NCBI GenBank assembly: GCA_964541025.1
Contig: CAZIOW010000043.1
Location: forward strand, 1-6,674
Reading direction: 5' to 3'
Source: JAGDXO01 sp964541025
GTDB taxonomy: Archaea; Thermoplasmatota; Thermoplasmata; Thermoplasmatales; GCA-001856825
DNA: 6,674 bases
Below are positions 1 through 5,347 of the stretch, piece after piece. The stretch's first letter is position 1. The number at the start of each line of letters is the position of its first letter. The notes under the pieces are model-generated. The model was given only the letters and a program-made list of their open reading frames with translations, did no database searches and had not been told where the DNA came from. The translations under genes and the position numbers were made by a program.

Positions 1-2
1 AA

Positions 3-1172
3 GGTGTTCCAATAAGCAATGCAACAAATAACTTCTTCCAATCCATTGATCAGGGTATAAATTTCGGTTTACTTCCAGTACCTGAAAATGCAACGCAGGG
101 ATACCATAATATCCTCATAGAATCGAGTTACTTCGATCCCGCACTTGGAACGTTCATAAATGGCTCCTTCTATGGGCAAATTTACATCTCATCAATGAGC
201 AGCAATGTAAATGTTTCGGTTCCCTCAGCAGTATTTGAAGGGCAGAATGTGAGTATAAATGCGACAGTACCAGTTAACAATGGAAAAAATGCAGAGTTTG
301 GTATGTATTCCGCCACTTTATATCCTGTACAACTTTCATCGGACTTATCAGATCTCACATTATTCATAGAGGTTCCTTTGTATTATGACGCCGCTACAGG
401 AAATTGGTCCGGAATCGCCCAGATGCCAGGTGGAACATCATCCAATGTACTGTCTGGTCTATACGGTTCCACTATACCCCTTGGAATGTATTTCCCTGGA
501 ACTTATGGTGTGTTCATTGCAGGTCAATCGTCTAATGGAATTCCAACAAACACTTCTCCTACGACAGCTGTTCCATTCATACTCAGGGACGGGCCGTATC
601 TTAGCATAACAGCACCGTCGAATGGAATTGAATCACTGACCACTAATTCAACAGTCACGATAACAGGAGTTACTACTGCCGCCGAATTGTTCGTTAACAA
701 TGCTCAAATAGCACTTTCTAACGGAGCATTCAATGTAGTTGAACAGCTAAACAATGGAATAAACACTTTCAATGTTGTCGCAGTGGATGGATCTGGAGGC
801 GTTACAAGTTTCACTGTAACTGTTTTATATCTTCCGCAGATAAATCAGATAGAGTCTGAACTCCAGACAATAAATGCTTCTCTGAATAACTTAAAGACCA
901 AGAATCTCACTGCACTGAATGGAGAATTGAATAATCTGACTATTGAAACGAACACGTTGAAATCATCATTCGGTATACAGCTTTCCAATATTACAAATGA
1001 GATAAATGATCTGAAGGCGAAATTGAACAGCACAGAATCATCACTCACGCAGACGAATTCCAAAGTGACAACAGCATCCAATAGTTACGATCTTGCATTA
1101 GGCGCGATGGTTGTTGCAATTATTTCCATTATCGTTGCAGCTTTGGCAATATCAAGGAAAGCAAAGAAATAA
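3..1172 (+). CDS. C-terminal part of a secreted, membrane-anchored surface protein (5' partial)
   Basis: The frame is open from the first base of the window, so the ATG at 195 is internal and the real start lies upstream; 389 residues are visible. Seen: a beta-rich, Gly/Ser/Thr/Asn-rich ectodomain (about residues 1-195); a compact beta-sandwich stretch (about 198-276), starting near GPYLSITAPSNG and ending VTSFTVTVLYLP, that resembles Ig-like domains of extracellular enzymes; a heptad-like stalk (about 278-357, nt 834-1074); one hydrophobic helix (about 365-383); and a short basic tail RKAKK. About 14 N-X-S/T sequons are present, five of them in the stalk. Thermoplasmatales surface proteins and secreted proteases are known to carry this stalk-plus-anchor ending and to be N-glycosylated. 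I infer a cell-surface protein, possibly a peptidase, but no catalytic motif is visible, so the enzymatic role is unknown. It stands alone, facing the convergent aRF1 gene. Confidence 0.85.
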   Translation, partial: GVPISNATNNFFQSIDQGINFGLLPVPENATQGYHNILIESSYFDPALGTFINGSFYGQIYISSMSSNVNVSVPSAVFEGQNVSINATVPVNNGKNAEFGMYSATLYPVQLSSDLSDLTLFIEVPLYYDAATGNWSGIAQMPGGTSSNVLSGLYGSTIPLGMYFPGTYGVFIAGQSSNGIPTNTSPTTAVPFILRDGPYLSITAPSNGIESLTTNSTVTITGVTTAAELFVNNAQIALSNGAFNVVEQLNNGINTFNVVAVDGSGGVTSFTVTVLYLPQINQIESELQTINASLNNLKTKNLTALNGELNNLTIETNTLKSSFGIQLSNITNEINDLKAKLNSTESSLTQTNSKVTTASNSYDLALGAMVVAIISIIVAALAISRKAKK

Positions 1173-1183
1173 ACTTATTTTAA

Positions 1184-1197
1184 TTTTCTTTTTTTTT
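1184..1197 (+). terminator. T-rich tract, likely archaeal terminator of the surface-protein gene
   Basis: Four T, one C and nine T follow the TAA stop (1170-1172) by about 11 nt on the plus strand. Archaeal RNA polymerase terminates at such T-tracts without needing a hairpin. It lies in the 61-bp gap between two convergent genes. A 6-bp inverted repeat (AAATGC at 1198-1203, GCATTT at 1229-1234) follows, but it is too short and too loosely spaced to assign a role. Confidence 0.5.
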
Positions 1198-1233
1198 AAA
1201 TGCTTTTTCAATATTCTAAAACTATTTTGCATT

Positions 1234-2472
1234 TCAGTTATATCTCAAAATTGCTCCTATACCACCAAATGCTTTCAGGAATAGTGCTCCTTCATCAGAC
1301 TCATCGCTTACAAGTTCTATTTTTGCATTAATGTTCTGACCTCTTTCAATGTACTCTTCAATAATATCTATCTTTTCAACTGCAATCATATTGTTGCCAC
1401 ATTTTGGGCATTTATGTTCCTGTTCCTCAGCAGATACTTCAGTAATCTCCTCGCCATCTATTTCACATTTATATTTGAACTGAAATTTCTGAAGTCCCTT
1501 AGATATTATTAATGTGTCTACTCTCCCTTCATCAAGATATTTCATTACCTCTTTATCTCCATATGCAGCAAGCCCTGACCCCTTCTTAATTTCTATTAAA
1601 AATTTCTCAATTATCCTCTTCTCCTTTGCTACCTCAAGCTGATCTAGAGTTTCCATTGCCTTACTAACAAGTTCCTTGAGACCATACTCATTGGTATAAC
1701 CGACATCATAGAGATCTATGACCTTCTGCTGGATCTGGTAATGCAGGTACTCTTTCTTATAAAAGAATTCCTTAGTTGATCCTGGTCCTCCAATAAGAAC
1801 ACCCTTCAGGTCTGGTTCCCTGAGAAATGCATTAGATGCGATTTCCCCTATCTTTGTGAAAAATTCGTGTGCAGCTATTTCTATGAGTCTTTCGTATCTT
1901 CTTGAGCTTTGCCCTCCTTGATGATGTTTCGATGGAACCTGAGACTCCTTATTTTCTATAATTTCAATCCTTGAGCCCCTGAGCAACCCAATAGTTGCCT
2001 CAGCCCTGTCTATAACTATCAGGCCGTAAACGTCCTTGTGCTCAAGCATAGGTAATATTGGATCAAGATAGAACTTAGAGTCACACCTGTAAAGGAAACT
2101 TGTTATTTTCTGTGGAGGTTCAATGAAATATGAAACCATTCTGCTCTGGTCCCCACGGGTTGGAACATAACCAACGAAGACTGCAAGACCGTTTTCCGGT
2201 GGAGTTTTGTAATATTTGAGCTTACTCATAATGCTTTCTATTGCTGATGTAACATTCTTCCTCGTGGTCTTGCTCTTTATATTTGTTGAAGTTGAGTATT
2301 CATCCCTGAGATAAGCTATCACATCAGATATCTGTCTTTCAGGAGGAATATAAACGGATATTAATTCCGTACCCCTTCCCTCAAGATTCTTGATCTCGTC
2401 AATGTATTTCTTGAACTGATACTGTTTCAGTTCCTTTTCTATCTTCTTCTTGTTTTCTTCTAATTGGGACAT
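1234..2472 (-). CDS. prf1: Archaeal peptide chain release factor subunit 1 (aRF1/eRF1)
   Basis: Class-1 release factor that reads all three stop codons in the A site and triggers hydrolysis of peptidyl-tRNA. The 412 residues match the family length. Domain 1 carries the stop-codon motifs NIKS (64-67) and YxCxxxF (Y128, C130, F134). Domain 2 carries the catalytic GGQ loop (186-188) followed by SSRRYERL. Domain 3 (about 280-412) contains GLAAYGDKEVMKYL and ends in FGGIGAILRYN, the same fold and similar wording as the end of Pelota at 3925. A zinc-ribbon-like insert in domain 3 has C336, H353, C355 and C358; its first knuckle has only one cysteine. ATG start, TGA stop. It follows the FKBP gene by 18 nt and is probably co-transcribed with it. 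The upstream GGGGAAGAG is only a weak ribosome-binding site, so coupling to FKBP translation is plausible. The N-terminal GTELISVYIPP (34-44) is also typical. Confidence 0.97.
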   Translation of the reverse strand: MSQLEENKKKIEKELKQYQFKKYIDEIKNLEGRGTELISVYIPPERQISDVIAYLRDEYSTSTNIKSKTTRKNVTSAIESIMSKLKYYKTPPENGLAVFVGYVPTRGDQSRMVSYFIEPPQKITSFLYRCDSKFYLDPILPMLEHKDVYGLIVIDRAEATIGLLRGSRIEIIENKESQVPSKHHQGGQSSRRYERLIEIAAHEFFTKIGEIASNAFLREPDLKGVLIGGPGSTKEFFYKKEYLHYQIQQKVIDLYDVGYTNEYGLKELVSKAMETLDQLEVAKEKRIIEKFLIEIKKGSGLAAYGDKEVMKYLDEGRVDTLIISKGLQKFQFKYKCEIDGEEITEVSAEEQEHKCPKCGNNMIAVEKIDIIEEYIERGQNINAKIELVSDESDEGALFLKAFGGIGAILRYN

Positions 2473-2490
2473 CTCTTCCCCGTGGAATGT

Positions 2491-3225
2491 TTAGGAGGAG
2501 GCCTGTTCCTTTGGCTCCTCTTTATTCTCCTCCTTGCTTTCCTCCTTTTTCTCTTCTACTCTCTTCTCAAAAATTTCTTTTATTATTATGTTCTTGTTTG
2601 AAATGTATTCCCTAATGGATCCCACGATTGCAAATTTTGCGAGGGGCCAGTTATCGTCAATTTTAGCTGAGTCCGGTATAGTGATTGTGATTTCATCACC
2701 ATTCTCAATCTTGAATTTATCTACATCTTTCGGGAAGTTTATCTCTATAATTGCCCTGATCTTATCCTCTTCATTCTCTATTTTCTCGAGTATCTTGTAC
2801 TGGTATTTTATAGATTTTCCAGCCAGGGGATGGTTAAAATCAACAACAACTCTTCCCGGGGATATTGTTACAATCCTTCCATATTTGTCCCCTATCTTGA
2901 CTATCTTTCCAAGTTCAGGTTCAATTTCCTTTCTTTCAAATTCCCTCATTGACATTACTCTTATGTTATTTGTATCTCTTACTCCAAAAGCTTCCTCGGG
3001 AGGAAGCGTAACTTCTTTTTCCTCACCTACATTAGCATTTTTAAGGCTCTCCTCGAGGCCCTTAAGCAATCTTCCGGATCCAATTATAGTGAGCATAGGT
3101 TTGTAAACAGTATGCTCATCGTAAATTCCGGCATCTTTCGCTTTTTTTTCGTCTGTAGTTTCCACTAGCTTTCCATCATCTGTAAAGCTGTCGAATTGTA
3201 ATTTTATGATATCACCATTTTCCAT
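2491..3225 (-). CDS. Long archaeal FKBP-type peptidyl-prolyl cis-trans isomerase
   Basis: Cytosolic prolyl isomerase and probable folding chaperone of the SlyD-like/long archaeal FKBP type. The 244 residues show an FKBP N-terminal part (IKLQFDSFTDDGKLVETT, 7-24; then LTIIGSGRLLKGLEESL, 45-61; and VTLPPEEAFG, 72-81). An insert-in-flap segment follows (about 84-130), then the SlyD-like FNHPLAGKSIKYQYKI (130-145) that closes the FKBP domain. About 75 further residues (150-225) form the extra C-terminal domain of long archaeal FKBPs. The tail (about 222-244) is almost only Glu, Lys, Ser and Pro and is probably disordered. The 244-residue length is that of the long class. It is the first gene of a two-gene unit with aRF1, an arrangement consistent with a role on new polypeptides, though this is inference. 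Upstream GAGTGAG is a weak ribosome-binding site. The 190-codon open frame opposite it on the plus strand is a shadow. Confidence 0.95.
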   Translation of the reverse strand: MENGDIIKLQFDSFTDDGKLVETTDEKKAKDAGIYDEHTVYKPMLTIIGSGRLLKGLEESLKNANVGEEKEVTLPPEEAFGVRDTNNIRVMSMREFERKEIEPELGKIVKIGDKYGRIVTISPGRVVVDFNHPLAGKSIKYQYKILEKIENEEDKIRAIIEINFPKDVDKFKIENGDEITITIPDSAKIDDNWPLAKFAIVGSIREYISNKNIIIKEIFEKRVEEKKEESKEENKEEPKEQASS

Positions 3226-3250
3226 TTAACTCACTCTTTTTTCCCATAAC

Positions 3251-3283
3251 AATCAAAATTATTTAACTTAATCGGTTTTGATT
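3251..3283. promoter_or_regulatory. Nested dyad, possible operator at the FKBP promoter
   Basis: Outer arms AATCAAAA (3251-3258) and TTTTGATT (3276-3283) are exact reverse complements. Inner arms TTAA and TTAA (3263-3266, 3268-3271) share the same centre at 3267. The whole element lies between the candidate TATA box and the FKBP start and covers the predicted transcription start. That position would suit a repressor site, but low-complexity AT sequence can give dyads by chance. Confidence 0.3.
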
Positions 3284-3286
3284 ATT

Positions 3287-3296
3287 TATTTTATAT
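3287..3296 (-). promoter_or_regulatory. Candidate TATA box for the FKBP-aRF1 unit
   Basis: On the minus strand the stretch reads ATATAAAATA, a good archaeal TATA-like element about 62-71 nt upstream of the FKBP ATG. Transcription would be expected to start about 25 nt downstream, near 3262-3268, giving a leader of roughly 40 nt. A second AT-rich element (TTAAATAAT on the minus strand near 3257-3265) could serve instead and would give a much shorter leader. AT-rich DNA makes such matches common, so this is a moderate call. Confidence 0.4.
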
Positions 3297-3620
3297 GCTA
3301 TTTTGGAGATATTATTATTTCAATTCCTTGGTAAAATAACAAATCATTTCATACATCCATACCTTTCCTCAACATTATAAAGTGGAATTATACAATTGAT
3401 GATGCTTGTGCATATGGTCATTTATGGTCAAGTCCATTGTTAGTTTATAAAATTGAGGAATTTCACTCCTTTTAAGAGTTGAACTTCTTCCAAGCAATAA
3501 GGATGTTGCTAACCTAGCAGATTTTAAAGAGGGAGGCGGTACCGGAATGTGATTTATGTGAGCCTTTGCATGTAATATCTGTTCTATTTTCTTTGTTAAT
3601 CGGGGGTAATTGAAAAACAG

Positions 3621-3630
3621 TAAATAATAT
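3621..3630 (+). promoter_or_regulatory. Candidate TATA box for tRNA-Gln
   Basis: TAAATAATAT lies centred about 31 nt upstream of the tRNA 5' end, preceded by an A-rich GAAAAACAG that could serve as the TFB element. Spacing fits archaeal tRNA promoters with a very short 5' leader. The downstream ubiquitin-like gene shows no TATA-like element of its own, so this promoter may serve both. Confidence 0.45.
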
Positions 3631-3656
3631 CTATTACTTCGTCATCACACTAATGA

Positions 3657-3729
3657 AGCCCCGTGGTGTAGTGGCCAAGCATAGCGGGCTCTGGACCCGT
3701 TGACGGCAGTTCGAATCTGCCCGGGGCTA
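3657..3729 (+). tRNA. tRNA-Gln (anticodon CTG)
   Basis: A full cloverleaf of 73 nt can be drawn. The acceptor stem AGCCCCG (3657-3663) pairs with CGGGGCT (3722-3728). The D stem is GTG (3666-3668) with CAT (3680-3682), including one G-U. The anticodon stem GCGGG (3684-3688) pairs with CCCGT (3696-3700), closing with a G-U pair. The loop CTCTGGA has anticodon CTG at 3691-3693, which reads CAG. The T stem GGCAG (3705-3709) pairs with CTGCC (3717-3721) around the loop TTCGAAT. The discriminator is A3729. No CCA is encoded and no intron is seen. It sits 9 nt upstream of the ubiquitin-like gene. Confidence 0.97.
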
Positions 3730-3738
3730 TGGCTGACG

Positions 3739-3936
3739 ATGATATATATCAATATTCTTGGGGAGAATCTTAAGAAAGAGATTAAGGGGAACAGAAAAGG
3801 ATCCGAGATAATAAAGGATTTAGGGCTGAGTATAGACAGCACAATCTTGATAAAAGATGGAAAGCCTGTTCCTGAGGATGAGATCATTGAGGATGGTTCG
3901 GAATTAACAGTAATAAAATCCTTTTCAGGCGGATGA
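3739..3936 (+). CDS. Ubiquitin-like beta-grasp protein (ThiS/MoaD/SAMP type) with Gly-Gly tail
   Basis: A 65-residue protein with the size and pattern of small archaeal sulfur-carrier or modifier proteins. It has an opening strand IYINILG, a helix region (about 20-30, GSEIIKDLGL), then KDGKPVPEDEIIEDGSELTV (39-58) and the free C-terminus SFSGG. Known family chemistry: an E1-like enzyme (UbaA type) adenylates the Gly-Gly carboxylate for sulfur transfer (thiamine, molybdopterin or tRNA thiolation) or for attachment to protein lysines. Which role applies here cannot be told; no E1-like, MoaE-like or ThiG-like gene is in the window. The ATG at 3739 is chosen because the longer frame starts inside the tRNA (TTG at 3700) and would add residues unlike the family. 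There is no Shine-Dalgarno sequence and no room for a separate promoter, so co-transcription with tRNA-Gln is likely. The last codons overlap the Pelota gene by 12 bp, tail to tail. Confidence 0.88.
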   Translation: MIYINILGENLKKEIKGNRKGSEIIKDLGLSIDSTILIKDGKPVPEDEIIEDGSELTVIKSFSGG

Positions 3937-4929
3937 TTCCTGGGATATTCTATATCTCAATATAGCAACTAATCCACCAAATGACTGGATTATTTTCCCA
4001 GTTTCCCAGGAACTGTGAACAATAAAAACCTTGCATGAGCCTTCAACGCATCTGTTGAGAAATTCCTTGGAATTTTTCTCTCTGAAAAATCTGTCAGTCA
4101 TTATTAGAGTATCCACTGCCCTCATATCCAGAAGATAACTTACCTTTTCAATTCCATATGCAGCAGTTTCAGAATTTATTCTCTTGAGAAAATCACTGAT
4201 TATCCTGCTCTCCGTGCTTCTCCTGAGGTCCAGAATGCTGCTTTGAAGCAATTCTCTTATTCCATCCTCCCTCGATCCGCTGATCTGAGTATTGATGGCT
4301 CTTATACCTTCCTTGGAAAGCACCTTCACAAGTGAATCTCTGAAAAGAGAAGGTCCTATTATATAGAGCTCTTTTTCTCCTTCCTTTTTTAACAATTTCT
4401 TGACCTCTTCCATATAATCTGAAGAATCCTCTCCGTACATTTTTCCGTGTCCTGTCTTGATGCTCCAAAGAAGTTCATTCCTCGTTTCATTTATGGAATA
4501 GAGGGAAATCTCTTCATCATCTATTGAAAGTATAAGGACTGAACTCTCGCTAATCCCTGTGGATTCCTCCAATCCTCTCATAAATTCTTCCCTGTTTACG
4601 GGTATTATATTTAAAAAATCGCCCCTCTCAGTGTTTATTGACTGGTGCTCCCCTATGAGATCCTCTGGTCCATAAATTACAGCCCCAACAATATGAACCC
4701 TTGATGATATCTCCATGAATTCCAGGCTCTCAATTTTAATTGTCACATTGACTTTCTGCCTTTCTGTTTTCTTGTTCCTGATTGTATCATTCTTCCTCTC
4801 AACTCTCCTTAGTACATCCGCTATAATCATATCGCCTGGTTTGAGAATTAGGGATATATACCATAAATCTTCATCTGTTCTTATTTCTACTGTAAAAACA
4901 CCCTTATCCTCTTTAAATTTCAAGGCCAA
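3925..4929 (-). CDS. pelA: Archaeal Pelota (aPelota, Dom34 homologue), ribosome rescue factor
   Basis: Paralogue of aRF1 that enters the A site of stalled ribosomes with aEF1A and, with ABCE1, splits them. The 334 residues show the N-terminal Lsm-like domain with DLWYISLILKPGD (21-33) and a basic loop VERKNDTIRNKKTERQKV (43-60). The central domain begins near residue 125, and the eRF1-type domain 3 (about 235-334) has AAYGIEKVSYLLDMRAVDTL (256-275) and FGGLVAILRYRIS (317-329). The NIKS and GGQ motifs of release factors are absent, as expected. The start is unusual: there is no in-frame ATG before TTG 4929-4927, and a second TTG at 4923-4921 would give an MKFKEDKG start closer to the family. 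Either start overlaps the Mut7-C gene (17 or 11 nt), so translation is probably coupled. The stop overlaps the ubiquitin-like gene by 12 bp. The name follows archaeal usage. Confidence 0.96.
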   Translation of the reverse strand: MALKFKEDKGVFTVEIRTDEDLWYISLILKPGDMIIADVLRRVERKNDTIRNKKTERQKVNVTIKIESLEFMEISSRVHIVGAVIYGPEDLIGEHQSINTERGDFLNIIPVNREEFMRGLEESTGISESSVLILSIDDEEISLYSINETRNELLWSIKTGHGKMYGEDSSDYMEEVKKLLKKEGEKELYIIGPSLFRDSLVKVLSKEGIRAINTQISGSREDGIRELLQSSILDLRRSTESRIISDFLKRINSETAAYGIEKVSYLLDMRAVDTLIMTDRFFREKNSKEFLNRCVEGSCKVFIVHSSWETGKIIQSFGGLVAILRYRISQESSA

Positions 4930-5347
4930 TACTCTCCATCATCTTTTTGAAATTAGAAGTATGCGAACCTTGCCAATAGTATTTATTGCATCTAGGGCAG
5001 TAAAATATCTCTTCTGCAATTTTCGAGACATAATCAGGAAGTCCATTCCTTGATTCAACTTTCTCCAGCCTAAAGGAGCATATGGGGCACAGTTCCCATG
5101 ACCTGAATGTTGGTGCGGGCAGCCTATCCTTTATCTCCAAGAGCTGATCAATAGGGTCATAAGACTTTATCAGAATAGAACTATTTATTCTGGAGTGAAG
5201 TTCCCTGTCCCTTGTCAGAACTAAATTGCCTTGACTGTTATTAACTATGAAGTCATCATCCCTGTCAGGAGTAATGTATTCTACCTCATATCCCATGATT
5301 CTGAGGTACCTGGCAAGTTTGCCCAGCATACTATCTGCGATTATCAT
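4913..5347 (-). CDS. Mut7-C RNase-domain protein with zinc ribbon (PIN-like)
   Basis: A 144-residue stand-alone protein of the Mut7-C family (named for the C-terminus of the nematode mut-7 exonuclease), predicted to be a metal-dependent RNase with a PIN-like fold. Seen: the hallmark start IIADSMLGKLARYLRIMGYE (2-21) with D5; acidic residues D28 and D30-D32; LVLTRDREL (42-50) with D47; a zinc ribbon formed by CPIC (87-90) and CPRC (117-120); and the closing YYWQGSH (123-129) typical of the family. The acidic residues are probable metal ligands. Its ATG overlaps the MptE stop as ATGA (5344-5347), and its own end overlaps the Pelota start, so all three are likely made from one transcript by coupled translation. 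Substrate and biological role are not established for archaeal members; the Pelota linkage suggests RNA surveillance, which is inference. Confidence 0.93.
   Translation of the reverse strand: MIIADSMLGKLARYLRIMGYEVEYITPDRDDDFIVNNSQGNLVLTRDRELHSRINSSILIKSYDPIDQLLEIKDRLPAPTFRSWELCPICSFRLEKVESRNGLPDYVSKIAEEIFYCPRCNKYYWQGSHTSNFKKMMESIGLEI
4934..4937 (-). promoter_or_regulatory. Ribosome-binding site for Pelota
   Basis: GGAG on the minus strand lies inside the end of the Mut7-C gene, 4 nt before TTG 4929 and 10 nt before TTG 4923. It supports non-ATG initiation at one of these two codons but does not decide between them; the family N-terminus favours the second. Confidence 0.5.

Larger units (their letters stand above)
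3226..3656. other. 431-bp intergenic region between divergent FKBP and tRNA-Gln genes
   Basis: No complete gene can be supported here. The left part holds a candidate FKBP promoter and a dyad; the right end holds the tRNA promoter. The middle (about 3335-3552) contains two stop-bounded plus-strand segments in different frames that read in a protein-like way. One ends at the TAA 3473-3475 and includes IDDACAYGHLW. The other runs 3457-3552 and includes VELLPSNKDVANLADF. Opposite them is an 88-codon stop-free minus-strand frame (3378-3641) with no start codon near its beginning. This could be the remains of a decayed gene or insertion sequence; I do not recognise the family. There is also a short direct repeat TATGGTCA (3413-3420 and 3423-3430). 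Confidence 0.5.

Noticed and set aside
195..197. ATG as the start of the surface-protein gene
   Set aside because: The frame is open back to the first base of the window with the same sequon-rich composition, and no signal peptide follows this ATG.
2534..3106. 190-codon plus-strand open frame opposite the FKBP gene
   Set aside because: It mirrors the strongly supported FKBP frame, is rich in Ser/Ile/Leu/Phe as expected from antisense of Glu/Lys-rich codons, and resembles no family.
3396..3430. C/D-box guide RNA suggested by TGATGATG
   Set aside because: No CTGA D box at a proper distance and no terminal stem could be found.
3700..3738. Upstream TTG start extending the ubiquitin-like protein by 13 residues
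   Set aside because: It would start inside the tRNA anticodon stem, and the added residues do not fit the short beta-grasp family; ATG 3739 gives the usual N-terminus.
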